Positions 10,901 through 23,340 of a DNA stretch of 64,000 nucleotides are shown one piece after another. Both the position numbers and the translations under genes were made by a program. The notes under the pieces were generated by a model. The model was not told the DNA's origin. It was given only the letters and a program-made list of their open reading frames with translations, and did not search any database. Source of the DNA: Malania oleifera (taxonomy: Eukaryota > Streptophyta > Magnoliopsida > Santalales > Ximeniaceae). How positions within the stretch are numbered: the first letter of the stretch is position 1; the number at the start of each line of letters is the position of its first letter. The stretch is taken from positions 3,762,001 to 3,826,000 of the forward strand of contig NC_080422.1 of the NCBI RefSeq assembly GCF_029873635.1, in the 5' to 3' direction.

Positions 10901-13900
10901 TGAGAACCAGAAAAACAATACACTGTGACATTAGACTTGATTACAACAACTTAGCAGGCAAGTTTATTTAAATCTGAAATCACCACCATTCAAAGTTTGC
11001 TTTCATCATTGCAGAAAGCTGGAGCCAGCTGCACCATTTTGCCCCAAACAACAAGTAGGAAGTATTAATATGAGCATACATTATTATTCTGGACCTCTGG
11101 TAATCTAATAAGAAAACAAGAGATACCTTAGCTGAACGAAAAACTGTCCCAGAGCTTGGTTGAAGCTCCCCTGCAATTAATTTGAGTATGGTTGACTTGC
11201 CAATGCCATTTGGCCCAACCACTGCCAAAAATAAATAAAATTAAATTAAATTGAATTAAATTTGGAGACCAAGATTGAGGAAAGAAAAAACAGAAAAAAT
11301 GATAACCACAGAAATGATACATCATTCTCTAATATCATCCTCATACACAAAGCCAAAGGCATATTTTGTCTGCCCAAGGACATGATTCAAACCCACAAGT
11401 CCACAAAATAACATGTCCAGACACTATTTAAAAAATGCAAGCTATACAACAGACGCATAGATGATATGAGGCAAAATGCAATATTGAAACAGACAAGCAT
11501 CCACCACCTCATGGCACTAATATATAGAGTGTAAACATTTTGGATAACAATCCTTACTTGCTATACGGCTGTCCAAATCTATCCCAAAATTCAAATTCTT
11601 AAACAATAGGGGACCCCCAGGATAACCAAATGAAGCGTCACTGTGATCACATTAAAAAACATCAACACATTACGATAAGCACTCAATCCAAGTCCACAGT
11701 TAAGCAGGCAATAAAAACCACCAATCCCATATCACTTGCATTGCATTGAGGCAGTCAATAAGAAATGGTCATAAAGGAACCGGATATGAAAGATAAATCA
11801 AAGTACAAGCACTCCTTAGTTAAAAATATAATTTAAAAGCTGTCAAATCAAACCTGAAACTTATTATTGGGGGACCTGGTCTATCATCTGGGGTTGGAAA
11901 TTCAAATTTGTAGCTTCAAACCAAAAAAAATAGCACAAAAAATAGTCAATGGGATCTGATGATGGAAAGAGAAGCAATGTCAGGTAGCATTTAATTATAC
12001 ATGTTGTGATCTATTATTTTGATCAAATATAGAAGGAAATTGTGGGCATGCACATGCACAAATATTGAAGGATGCAGTACATACTCAGGGTCACTAACAA
12101 CTTCATCCACATGACCCAGTCGATCCAAAGCCTGAAGAAGAAATCAACGAGATCGACATAAATTACTTCCAGTAATGAGTTAAAAAAATAAAACTTGGTT
12201 GTTGATAGGGCTGCAAATGAACCAACCTGCTATCGAGTGACTCAGGAGCCTGGTTCTCTAAGGGCTCGTTTAGGCTCGTTCATTATATGAATGAGCGATT
12301 CTCAAGCCCAATTTTTGCGGCTCATTTAATAAACAAGCAAAACTGGACATGACTGGGCTCAGTTCGTCAGAATCTCAACTATAGGCTCAGTTTGAGCTTG
12401 TCTAATAGGCTTGGATTAGACTCATTTATAGGCTAGTTTAATAAGGTTGAATTGAGGTCTATAGACTGTAGTGAACTTAAAAGCAGGGACTGTTGGGTCA
12501 TGGGCTTAGTTAGCTAAAACTCCATATCCTAAATTTAGTGATAGGGTCAATGCCCAAGGCCAATATACTGCTTAGCTAGGGGCAAAAAAAACTACAAGGC
12601 AGCATTAGTAAACACCCCTTTTTCACCTTTTTGTGTAACAAAACCCTACAGCCTCTCACCCCTCAGAGTTAGAGGTTCCAAAAGAACCAACTTGGCTGCT
12701 CGGCTTGGTAAGGGCTAGTGAGTTTTTTCATTTGCATAATAAACAAGCTTGAGCAAGCAAGTTAAAGCTTGGTCTAAGCTCAGTTAAAATTTTAACAAAC
12801 AAGCTTGAGCATAACAAAGTTCAGCTTGGCTCAACTCGTTTGCAACCCTAGTTGCCAAAACAACATTTTGAGTTCTTGAAATACCAAGGGCAAATTCAAA
12901 AACCCGAACACAAAGGAACAATGCTGGATTCCGAGAAGATTATAGAGTTTTTGATTTTTGAGGATTGCATTTAATGCCATTTGAGATATCACTGAAATAA
13001 TAAAAAGCACCTTGATCCTTGACTGAACAAGAGCTGCCCGTTTTGCATTGTACCGGAACTTATCAATAAATGACTGCAACAGACAAAAGAAACAAATGTA
13101 CATTAACCAAAAATTCCTTCATTCAAATATGAGCCAAAGACGGAACAAGTGAACACATCAGGCATTAATTAAGGGTCTATTTGGCATCGTTTTTGTTTTT
13201 TGTTTTCTGTTTCTGTTTCTCTACAGTGAAGAAACAAATTGTAAAAACGTGTTTGTTTATGTTGTCAATTTTTTGTTTTTGTTGTTGGTTTTAAGCTGTT
13301 GCCAAAAAACTGAAAAACCAAATTTTATAGTATTAAGTTTTTTTAGTAACCTGTTACCAGAAATTTTAATATCCATAATTTTTTTTTTTGGATTAAATTA
13401 TTCATTTTATACACTTCTAAATTAAAATCAAAATTAAATGATCATATGAATTTAAATATAATTAAAAAATATTCATAAATTTCAAAAAAATAATAATAAA
13501 GCCAATTACAAAATACTTTCACTATTTTTCAATTGTCACGTCCAATAAAATTTTTATTGCAAAGAAAAATTTGAAAGTCGAACAATTAAATAAAATAATT
13601 ATAATAAATTTTATTTTTGTTATAGTAATTTTTTAAATGTGTATTATTTGTAATTTTATTATTTTAAGCATATTTCTATAATATTATTTTATTTAAAGAT
13701 AAATGAGCATTTTTCAATTAAGTTTTTAATTTGTATTAGTTCTATAAATATTAACCAAACACATTGTTGGTTTCTAGTTTATAGTTTTTGTTTCTGGTTT
13801 TTGGTTTTCGTTTCTAGCTTTCATTTCTCTACTTTTTGATAGTAATACCAAACAGCCCCTAAATCTTGTTAGGAAAAACAATAAAGCAACAGAAGAAATG

Positions 13901-16900
13901 CTGAAGCATCAATTATAGTAATGGTGCATCAGAGAAGACCTGCATATGGGTTCTTGTCCTTTCATTAGCCTCAAATGCTTTCTGTTGGTTCTTAAGTTGT
14001 TCCTCTTGAGTCCTCTCAAATGTATCATAATTCCCTTTGTAAGTAGTCAATTTTTGCCCACGTAAATAGATTATATCTGTGACTACCTAGGGGGAAAAAA
14101 AAAGAGGGGGAAATTTAGCAACACCTGTCATATAACATTATGACAAGTAGAACCCAAAAAAATGAATATTCTGATTTTACTAAAAATATTATCTTGTCTT
14201 CATTCAAATATCAAAAAGCATGAATGTAGTACCGTGTTCAAGAATTCTCTGGCATGGGAAACAACAATAAAAGTTTTTGGCCATTTCACAAGATAAGACT
14301 CAAGCCAAAGGACAGCATGAAGATCGAGATGATTCTGCCAAATTTGATGAACAAAGAAATAAGCAAATATTTTTTCACAGTTATACTAACCAAAACTGAA
14401 GATCAAAGGGGACAGGTTATGCATAATGTACCGTTGGTTCATCAAGCAGTAGCAAATCAGGCTCTATGAATAGTGCCCGAGCAAGAGCTATACGCATTCG
14501 CCATCCCCCAGAAAATGTTTTTGTTGCCTTCTTCTGCATTTCTGGAGAGAAACTGAGACCCTGAAAATGTTCAAGGCCAGAAAGAGTACATCCAATCAAG
14601 GATTTTCATTTTTTTGTGATAAACGTAAAGAAAAATAATTCATCAAGATATTAGACCAGATAAACAAAATTTATAGCTAAGATTGACAACTGCAACACAT
14701 AAACCACAAATGGTCAGAAAACTATGGCATTTTAAGCACCTATAACAATGGATGAGATAAAAAAAAGGCAGCCAGGTGCACAAAGCTCCTGCATATGCGG
14801 GGTCCAAGGAAGGGGCGGACCACAATACGATTAGATAGAGATTAGTAATTTATATCTAGATTCTAATCATATAAACTAGGCATATTTGGTGGGCCAAAGT
14901 TTCTCTTGGGGAGACTGCCTTAACAATTACACTTATATGGGGTAGTCCTGGTGAGTGGTGACACATTTTTTTTTTTGGGAAGATTATGGATGTTTAACAT
15001 TACACCATAAATACAAAGCCAGTGAAATCCAGTTCCCTCAATAAAACTAAATTATTTCGAAGTGCGGGGTCTTGATGATTATCATGGCAATCTCTCTCTG
15101 TCTCTCATTTTCAAGACTCCAACTCTCTCCATATCCTTTTCATGCAAAACCCAATACTAAGAAAATCCAAAACCAGCCCCAAGTAACCAATATGCATTGG
15201 ATGCCAACAACTAGCCCAGGATTGGTATGAGGTTCAAATGAACCATGCACTTCATGCTGCAAACAAGCATGAAACTGAAAAAAATAAATAAATAAGTTGA
15301 ACTGACCGCAAGAATGGAAGCTGCACGTGACTCAGCAGAATCTGCATCAATAAACACAAGCCTCTTATATATCTCATCAAGCTTTTGTGCAATAACATCT
15401 TTGTCAACCCCTCCATTTGACTCCCCTTTGCTTGCAGTTATGTCGTCAAAGTCCAATTCTCTCTTCAGCATCATCACAACATTATTAGCAGATTTGATAA
15501 AATTGCAAATACATGCTGAATCCAACCTAAAAAAAACCGAAGAACAGGGAAACAAAAAATAAGCAACCAGAAATCTTCCGCAATAAGAAGAAATTCAACC
15601 TGTAATGCAACTAGACGAGCTTCTTCTTCCAAAAGCTGAGTTCTTTCAATGTCAGAGTTAAGAACACATTGCAGGGCTGTCATGTCATCACCGACCACTT
15701 CTTGCTCCACGTGCAATATCTGGCAGTTTTTAGGAATACCCTCAATGGCATGCAAAGCCATATGCCTGAGGAAAGTCGTTTTTCCTGTACCATTTCTCCC
15801 AACAAGACCTGCACAAACCAGATATACTATCATTAAGAAGAAAGACCACCATGCAACCTCAAAGATGTTAGAAACAGTATAGCAAGTCAATGGTTAGTAA
15901 TCCTTTCAATAAGCACTCTAGATATAGATATAACAGAAAGTGCCAAATTTGGAGATCTATGCAGGAATTTGCATGAGAAAAACAGAGCTATCATTTTCTA
16001 CATGCGATTCAAACTAGCAAAATAGCAGAGAAACTCCCAATACTGCAGATAATGCAGAAATTTAATAATTGCTAAAATACTGTAAAATAATTTTTTTTTT
16101 TAAATCCATTCATTATTAAATATAAAATTTGTTCACTTTACTTCATTGTATTTATTATTTTAACGATCTATTTTTTTGGAACAGGAAATTAGGGGCAATG
16201 AAGAAACGAAACGCAAGCTCACCATAGTGCCTCCCAAAGGAAAGTGTCACAGAACCATCTACAATGAGATCACGACCACCCACAGAGACGCTGAAATTGT
16301 CCATACGAATATCCTTAACAGCAGGTCCACCTCCACCGCCGTCATGGTTTACACATACAGCAGGCATTCCTGCTTTCGCTGCTTCCATTTCTGCCAAATG
16401 CATTTGATATTGTGCCTGTATAATCAGAATATTAGAACAAAAGGTGTCCTGTAACTCCTGTTAACAACTGCCTCAAAGGAACTAGTGAAGATCGGTGCAT
16501 TTGAAATCAACACATTAAAAGTCAACCTATATAAGAAAGTATTTCATAAAATAGCATCTTAACTGGCATCCTTGGGCATTGTAAACAAAATCCTTAAAAC
16601 AATAATAATAGGTGAGCCCAGTAGATACTAATACAAAAAGAACCCACCCCACCGAGCAATCCACAGGCACCAGGTGCCCACATGGGGGACGTGGGGGGCA
16701 GCCTTGATGTAACTAATATCTCATCTTAAAATTGTCCAACAATGGAATTTAAGGTTTAAGGGGAAAGGAAGGCCTTGTTTGATATCAAAATTGAGTTTAT
16801 AATCAAAACTCAGAATTACCAGCGCATCAACCTTTTCCAATGGAAGTTGATTGTGTATAACTGATTCAATAATTGCAAATTTATATAATTGTTATATCTT

Positions 16901-19900
16901 ATAATGCGTTGTTAGTTGTTACCTCTCGTTGGCGTTCATCCTTCCTCTTTTTCCTTTCAAGCTTTGCCCGGTCACGCTCTGATAGCACAGGACCATCCAT
17001 CACCTCGAGCTTCTTCTTTGGGACTTCCTCATCATCCATTCCATCAAACATTCTTACTGGTGCTGCTAGGCTTCGAACAGTTGGTTTGGCTTTAACCAAG
17101 CCATGCTTTCCAAATTTATCAGAGAGCTTGCTACAAACCTACCATCAAATTTTAGAAACAAAAAATTATGAATGGTAAAACAAGAAAAGTAAAATTCAAT
17201 TGAAAAATTGTCTGATGATATCAGAATGACCAGTCTTCAGGAAAAACTGGATAAATTTAAAAAATTTTAATTTTAGATTTTTTCTCAGTTTGAGATTCTA
17301 TTAAACTAGAACCTCCAATCAATTATGCCCACACATGGTTTGGTGGACTTAGTCAGACAAGCTAACACTACCAAAAAATAGTGCAGATGAACTAAACTAT
17401 AAATAGAAACGAAACAAACGACCATGGCGAGGCTTCCTGTTCTTTAATTTTCACACCTGTCAAATAGATTATCAATGTTCAGCTTCACCCATTATGAAAT
17501 TGATTGCACAACACACCATGAGATGAATCAAATCAAAAATCCTCAAAGGAGCAATCTTGAAAGGAAATTCCTCTTTATATTCGAATCCAACCTGGCTAAT
17601 TTGCTTGCTGAAGCAGTGTAGTACTATCAAAGTTAGTGTTAAAACTGAATGAAAATATTTCAGTCTTATTTCATATCAGGAGAAGATTACAAGAGTGTAT
17701 ATATATATATACAGCAGTTAATAACAGAATTAAATTAACAATACAGTACTAAACTACAACTGAAATGCTTCTGTTGTGCTAACTGAATGACTTGCAGTTA
17801 GCTGTTGTAAGCTAACTGATATGCTGCTGTGATAAGCTGTATTCTAACTGTTGCTGCCTCTGCATTGCAACATTTGCTTCAACACTCCCCCTCAAGTCAC
17901 AATCCTTGATCTCTATGACTTGCACTGAAGAATTTATCTTGCTTTGCCTTGGAATAAAAATGCCCTTTAATCCCAGCCTTTCTGATAACTTTGAAAATGA
18001 AGAGAAACCTAATACCTTGGTGAATATATCAGCTACCTGAGAGTTTGTTGCAATATGAAGAGTTTTTATCATGCCTTCCATAATCTTGTCTCTCACTAAA
18101 TGACAATCCACTTCAATGTGCTTTGTCCTCTCACAAAATACAGGATTTGCAGCTATGTATAAAGCTGCTTGATTGCCACAGAATAGCATGGCTGGCTTAA
18201 GATGTTCAATCTTTAAGTCTTTAAGCAATTGTAATACCCATGTGATCTCACAAGCTGCACTTGACATAGCCCTGTACTCAGCTTCAGCAGAGGACCTTGA
18301 AACCACTCCTTGCTTCTTTGATTTCCAAGATATCAATGAACCCAAGTAAACAACATAACCAGTTAATGATCTTCTTGTATCTAGGCAACTAGCCCAGTCT
18401 GCATGACAATAGGATTTAATATGCAGCTCTGAATTGCTTGGAAAGAAAATTCCTTTACCTGGTGAACCTTTAAGATACTGGAGTATTCTATTGGCTGCAA
18501 GTTGATGAGGCTCTCTAGGTTGTGATACAAATTGGTTTAACCTATGCACAGCATAGGTAATGTCTGGCCTGGTTAGAGTTAAGTATAACAATCTACCAAT
18601 TAACCTTCTGTACTAAACTGGATCATCAAGTGGTTTACCTTCATACTTGGATAACCTCAAGTTTTGTTCCATAGGAGATCTAACAGGTTTGCTGCCAATA
18701 AAACCTGTATCTTTTAGAATCTCTAATGCATACTTTCTCTGGTTTAAACTAATCCCTTTATCAGTTCTAGCCACTTCAAGTCCTAAAAAATATCTTAGTG
18801 ATGATCTTTCAAACCAAACTTGGCATCAAGGACTTGCTTCAAATTGTCAACACAAGAAGGATCATTACCAGTAAGCAAGATATCATCTACATAAACCAGT
18901 AGTACTGTGAAAGAACAACCAGACGTGAGAGTGAATAATGAATAATCAGATCTTGATTGAACAAATCCCATCTGCAAAATCGTGGTAGAGAATTTTTCAA
19001 ACCACTGCCTGGAGGCCTGCTTAAGTCCATAAAGGCTTTTATTTAATTTGCAAACAAGATGCTCCCCCTTGCCATGAAAGCCTGGTGGAAGAGACATGCA
19101 CACATCCTCAACTAACTCCCCATGAAGAAAAGCATTACTTACATCAAGTTGATGCAAATACCACCCTTTCACAACAGCTAAAGCAAGCACTATCCTTACT
19201 AAAACAGACTGCGCAACAGGTGAAAAAGTGTCTAAGTAATCTAAGCCAAGTTTTTGAGTGAAACCCTTGGCAACCAAACGAGCCTTGTACCTTTTAATAG
19301 AACCATCAAGATGATACTTGATTCAGTATACCCATTTGCAACCAATGGGAGATTTACCAGGAGGCAGCATAGTAAGAGTCCATGTGTCATAGAGTTCCAA
19401 AGCAGCAATCTCTTTGTCCATGGCTTCTCTCCACTCAGAATATTGAACTGCTTGATGAAAAGAAACAGGTTCTGGGGGAGCAGAATTAACATCCATGACA
19501 AAAGAACGAAAAGAAGGGCCAAGATGAGAGTAGCTTAGGCCATCAAAAATATCATATGGCAAACTAGGGGCAGGTTTGGTACTAACAAGCTTACAAAAAT
19601 AGTCTGATAAGTAAGAAGAAGGATGATGAGATCGAGCAGATCTTCTTCAAGAAGGAAGACGAAGAATAGAAGGAGAGGAGGCAGTAGGCACTGGGGAGAG
19701 AGCATCTACAGAATCAAAATTAGAAAGTTCAATTGCTGGAGAACTAGGATTTTCAGAATCATGATTAGAAGAATTATGTTCTGCAGAAGTAGGTAAAGGT
19801 GGACTTGGTTGTGAAGCATCAGAATGTGAATAAGTGGAAGAAAACTAAGGGGGAATAAAATGGAAATGAGGAGAACCAGAAGTGCAATGAGGGAAAAAAA

Positions 19901-22900
19901 AAATTATCTAGATAGGAAATAGAAGGATTAACAGAATTCCCAAAAAAAAAAATATGCTCATAGAATTGAACATCTCTGGATATAAAAATAGAATTAGTCT
20001 GAATATCCAAAAGCTTATATCCTTTAATGCCATGAGGATAGCCTAGAAACACACATTTTGTAGCCCTTGGTGCAAACTTGTGCCTATTGTGAGAGAGAGT
20101 AGAAGCAAAGCATAAACAGCCAAAACATTTTAAATGAGAATAAGGAGGAGATTTATTGAAAAGAAGTTCAAAAGGACTCTTATTACCTAAAGACTTGGAA
20201 TGAATCCTATTGAGTAGGTAAACAGCAGTCAATATGCAATCACCCCAGTAGTTCAATGACACCTTTGATTGAAATAACAGTGCTTTTGCAACATTTAGGA
20301 TATGTTGATGTTTCCTCTCAACAATAGCATTGAGGAGTATCAACACAACTCAACTAATGCAAGATGCCATTATTATGGAAGAAATCCTCAAGGAAAAATT
20401 CAGTGCCATTGTCACTTCTGATGGTCTGAATTATGGCATTAAATTGAGTTTTAACCATAGCAACAAATTGAGGAAGAAGAAACTAAGTATCAGATTTTTG
20501 TTTAACAAGGTAAACCCAAATACATCTAGTGAAATCATCCACAATTATTAAAAAATATCTAAAACCTTCAAGAGTACAAGTAGTAAAAGGACCCCATAGG
20601 TCACAATGTAGTAGCTCAAAAGGCTTATTTGAAACATGACTACTACAAGCAAAGAGTAGTCTTTTTTGCTTAGAAAAATGACAAACATCACAACAATCTG
20701 GTGTATTAGAAGTATTTACATCAAGTGCTTCTTTAAGCAAATAAAATTTGGAATAAGAAAGATGACCCAACCTAGTGTGCCACAACTCTGAAGAAGAATG
20801 ACCAGCATGAACAGTATTGGCAGCGATAAAAGAGTGCATAGTAGAATCTTGCAGCAAATACAGCCCATTATGTTCTTTACCCAGACCAATCATGATCCAT
20901 AAAACAAGATCCTGAATGAAACAACAATTACCAAGAATTATAAGGCAACAAGAAAGATTTTTGGTAAGCTTACTAGCTGAAATCAAATTGAAACTAAAGG
21001 TAGGGACACACAGAAAATCAATAAGAGTGAGAGTAGAAGAAAGTTGCACTGTGCCTGTGTGTGTGACAGTGCAATGGAAGTGATAGAAGTCAGTTGAGAG
21101 ACAGAATGGACCATATGGTCAGTGGCTCAAGTATCAATGATCCAATCATTTGATTTAAAGTCATGTGTATGGAGAAATTGGGCAGAAAAAATGGAATGAG
21201 ATAGATTTGGTTGAAACCAAAGGGGGTTACCTGAAAAATTGGAAGAAAAAGTGGGAGTAGAAGTGCTACAAGCATTGAAAGTAGTTTGAGAAGATGCAAT
21301 GGGTGTCGTGACAGATGTAGCCTGATTCAGATGCTGAATGATTTTTCAGAAAAGTAAGCAATTGCTCACATTGAGCCTTAGTAATTGGACATTGTGCCAA
21401 TGAAGGCTGCTGTGAGAAATTTGACTGCAAAGAACCACCAAGAACATTTGATGCAGACATGATCTCTGAATGAGGACCAAGATGAGGCAAAGAACCAGGC
21501 AAATGACCATTAACCTGAGACGTAGTGCCTTGGGAATTGGTCAAAGAAGTAGTAGGATCAAAATTCCTAAAACCACCAGTCACTTGATTAGCCATAACTT
21601 TGTTTCCCCCTTTGGGTTTGTATCCTGGAGGATAACTATGAAGCTTATAGCATTTATCAGCTATATGACCTATTAGACCACAATAGGTACAAATTGGCCT
21701 TTCTTTCTTAGAATACCCTCCTCCTTTGCCACCATTGTGATTTTGAAATTGGCCTTTGTTGTGGTTAACAAACATTGCAGCAGCTTCAAGATTATGACCC
21801 ATGGTACCATGACCAATGTTCCTTCTCTTTTCTTCTGGCAAAACCAAAGAACAAACTTTGCTCAATGAAGGAAATGGTTCTATTAACAAGATTTGACCAA
21901 TAAGATTGCTATAACTATCATTTAAGCCCATGAGAAACCTTAAAACATGTTCCTTGTGTTGAGCATCCAATTGAGAAGCCTTGGATCCATAGGTATGAGC
22001 ACAAGAACAAACAGTAAAAGGCTGATAGCTGATAAACTCATCCCATAAAGTCTTGAATTTTGTAAAATAGGAAGTCACCGAAAATAGGAAGTCACCGAGA
22101 GTGAACCTTGTCAAAGATGAGAGATTTCTTTCTCAAGTTCAAACAAACATGCATTACTCTGTGCGAGCCTATCCTTATGATCAAACCACAAATCCTTTGC
22201 ATTGTTGATATACATCACACTAGCTTTCAATTCCATACTCATAGAATTGGTTAACCAAGAAAGAATCATGGTATTGCATCGATTCCAAGAATTGAATAAT
22301 GGAGAAGAAGAATCTAGTTATGTGATTGAGCCATTTACAAATCCAAACTTGTTTCTGAAACTCAAAGCCAAGAATACTGATCTGGCCCAACTCACATAAT
22401 TTTCTGGACCTGTGAGAGGTTGAGAGGTAAGAACAAAACCTGGATTTTCATTTGCAGGAAGAAAATAAGGATTGTCAGCATATTCGTCTGCCATTGTTGT
22501 GCTTGAATTGGATACAAATTGTGATGAACTGGAAGTAAGTTGTTTCGAATGAACCAGTAGCGGAAGCCATTGAGATACTCGAAAATTTTGAAATCAAGAA
22601 TTTAGAAATTAAAAAACAGAGAGTAAAAGCTCTGATACCATGTTAAAACTGAATGAAAATATTTCAGTCTTATTTCATATCAGGAGAAGATTACAAGAGT
22701 ATATATATATATATACAGCAGTCAATAACAGAATAATTAACAATACAGTAACTAAACTACAACTGAAATGCTTCTGTTGTGCTAACTGGATGACTTGCAG
22801 TTAGTTGTTGTAAGCTAACTGATATGCTGCTGTGATGAGCTGTATTCTAACTGTTGCTGCCTCTGCATTGCAACATTTGCTTCAACAGTTCGCAAAAAGA

Positions 22901-23340
22901 TTATTATCTAGAGAAGAAAAAAAAAATGCCCCTTTGAAGTTCCTTTTAGTTTTCTCAACAACCAAATAGAGGGTAAATGCGAAATCAATCGCATAACAAT
23001 TCTACACCGCGAAACGGATCAAATCAAAACCCTAAAAAAGGAGCGCCTTTTAAGCGAGAAAATTGTGACATTCGAAGAATCCAACCAACACTCTAAATTC
23101 AAAACATAAAAAAAAAACAGAAAATTTATTATTTACCAAGCGGCATTCGGCATCGTCGGAGACGCAGCCAGCGCTGACAAGGATTTCGCCGATAGCGTCG
23201 ACGGCGCCCTCCCCCTCGACGCCGAAGTCGAAGTCCTCGTCGGCGAGGACGTTGACGACGTAGTCGATAATGGGCTTGTCGACGTCTTGAGCTCTTCGAC
23301 CTAGCACTTCGTGCACGACGGAGCTGGCTACCTCGGTCAT
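4917..23340 (-). CDS. ABCF3: ABC transporter F family member 3 (GCN20-type), 18 coding exons
   Basis: A complete gene encoding a soluble twin-ATPase ABC protein with no membrane segments, expected in the cytosol. Family knowledge: yeast Gcn20 works with Gcn1 on ribosomes to activate the eIF2alpha kinase Gcn2, and plant ABCF3/GCN20 is placed in the same branch. Exons on the minus strand, 5' to 3': 23340-23137, 17138-16923, 16415-16223, 15808-15600, 15462-15307, 14560-14432, 14334-14233, 14086-13940, 13073-13011, 12131-12085, 11913-11854, 11640-11558, 11221-11127, 9410-9324, 6454-6367, 6073-5988, 5525-5463, 5039-4917. All joins are GT-AG and phases agree, giving 716 codons plus TAG; Arabidopsis ABCF3 is about the same length. 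Landmarks: first Walker A GRNGTGKT at 208-215, signature FSGGW at 342-346, Walker [13 protein letters not shown] near 362-373, H-loop His396. Second half: Walker A GPNGIGKS at 539-546, signature LSGGQ at 625-629, Walker [11 protein letters not shown] near 647-658, His679. The start is [15 protein letters not shown], a conserved N-terminus. Introns are loaded with transposons; intron 1 holds a copia element. Family assignment is very secure. The exon 4/5 join (VALQ-RELDFDD) is the least certain. Confidence 0.95.
5157..5272. repeat. Fold-back MITE-like repeat in the last ABCF3 intron
   Basis: The left arm GGAATGGAATAGGGTAGAAT and the right arm CCATTCCATTCCTACCCCAT near 5230-5250 are roughly complementary, with a spacer of about 40 bases. 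This hairpin sits in the intron between the two last coding exons, away from splice sites. It looks like a small non-autonomous fold-back element. No target duplication was resolved. Confidence 0.5.
6594..6662. repeat. Alternating purine-pyrimidine microsatellite (TA, TG, CG runs)
   Basis: A (TA) run, then mixed TG repeats, then nine CG/GC dinucleotides ending in TGTACATATG. It lies in the ABCF3 intron between exons 14 and 15. Alternating CG/TG of this length is the classic composition for left-handed Z-DNA under torsional stress. Confidence 0.8.
7555..8232. mobile_element. MITE-like element, copy 1 (ABCF3 intron 14)
   Basis: About 680 bp of AT-rich sequence that follows the element at 13172-13860 along much of its length. 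Shared landmarks include CTACAGTGAA/CTATACAGTGAA, GAAACAAATT, CAATTAAGTTTTTAATTTG and AAATATTAACCAAACA, in the same order and orientation. The ends are more decayed than in the other copy, so limits are approximate. No coding capacity. Confidence 0.6.
9638..9681. repeat. (CA)n microsatellite
   Basis: A run of ACAC repeats with small interruptions in ABCF3 intron 13. It has no evident role. Confidence 0.8.
9720..10280. mobile_element. Possible decayed MITE rich in AACCAAA/TTTGGTT motifs
   Basis: The left part carries repeated AAACC/AACCAAA words (near 9740-9850) and the right part carries TTTGGTT words and CCAAACCAAG (near 10180-10280), roughly inverted with respect to each other. This is the composition of a common class of plant TIR-MITEs whose ends read as repeats of GGTTTGGTT. 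Limits and target duplication are not clear. It lies in ABCF3 intron 13. Confidence 0.35.
12206..12850. mobile_element. TIR element (MITE) with TAGGG(C/T)TGCAAA ends
   Basis: The left end TAGGGCTGCAAATGAACC is matched by an inverted right end GAGTTGAGCC...ACTCGTTTGCAACCCTA. It is flanked by GTTGA on the left and GTTGC on the right, a near-perfect 5-base match that may be the target duplication. The body repeats motifs such as GGCTCGTTTAGGCTCGTTCA and AAACAAGCTTGAGCA in both halves. About 645 bp, no transposase. It lies in the ABCF3 intron between exons 9 and 10. Confidence 0.7.
13172..13860. mobile_element. hAT-like MITE, copy 2 (ABCF3 intron 8)
   Basis: About 690 bp bounded by AGGGTCTATTTGGCATC on the left and AATACCAAACAGCCCCT on the right; the right end reversed reads AGGGGCTGTTTGGTATT, an imperfect terminal inverted repeat. 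AT-rich, no coding capacity. It is the better preserved of two related copies in this gene (other copy at 7555-8232). The TIR style fits hAT-type MITEs, but an 8-bp target duplication is not evident. Confidence 0.65.
14766..14830 (+). mobile_element. SINE-like fragment (GGTGCACAAAGCTCC family)
   Basis: Contains GGTGCACAAAGCTCCTGC, ATGCGGGGTCC and GGACCACAA, the recurrent core of a widespread plant SINE-like repeat. Only about 65 bases are present; the 5' promoter-bearing part and a poly-A tail are missing. It lies in ABCF3 intron 5. Confidence 0.55.
17637..17884 (-). repeat. 3' LTR of the copia element in ABCF3 intron 1
   Basis: 248 bp, starting TGTTAAAACTG and ending TTGCTTCAACA on the plus strand, with a short TA microsatellite inside. 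It abuts the purine tract on its inner side and GTTAG on its outer side. Confidence 0.92.
22641..22887 (-). repeat. 5' LTR of the copia element in ABCF3 intron 1
   Basis: 247 bp, about 98% identical to the partner LTR at 17637-17884. It is followed inward by the primer binding site and outward by GTTCG. Confidence 0.92.

Larger units (their letters stand above)
17637..22887 (-). mobile_element. Ty1/copia LTR retrotransposon in ABCF3 intron 1, broken
   Basis: A fossil copia element of 5.25 kb, transcribed in the same direction as the host gene. LTRs lie at 22641-22887 (5') and 17637-17884 (3'), about 247 bp each, with TGTT...AACA ends. They are flanked by GTTCG and GTTAG, a target duplication with one mismatch. 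The primer binding site after the 5' LTR reads TGGTATCAGAGC (initiator-Met tRNA type); a purine-rich GAGGGGGAG tract precedes the 3' LTR. Parts in order: gag with UBN2-type region (about 22.5-21.3 kb) and zinc knuckle [17 protein letters not shown]-pre-integrase and integrase (about 21.0-19.9 kb), reverse transcriptase with YVDDILLTG (about 19.5-18.6 kb), RNase H (about 18.4-17.9 kb). The coding part carries at least six breaks. The LTRs differ at only about five substitutions and two small gaps, so insertion was recent, probably around one million years or less. Confidence 0.93.

Noticed and set aside
15314-15882. Plus-strand frames opposite ABCF3 exons 4 and 5
   Set aside because: They are shadows of real minus-strand exons with clear ABC motifs and correct splice sites.
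16620-16720. GC-rich phrase GGCACCAGGTGCCCACATGG in ABCF3 intron 2
   Set aside because: It resembles parts of SINE-like repeats, but I could not match it convincingly to the family seen at 14766 or 61634.
16873-17178. 101-residue plus-strand frame
   Set aside because: It lies opposite ABCF3 exon 2 and its serine-rich translation is the complement of the lysine/aspartate-rich real exon.
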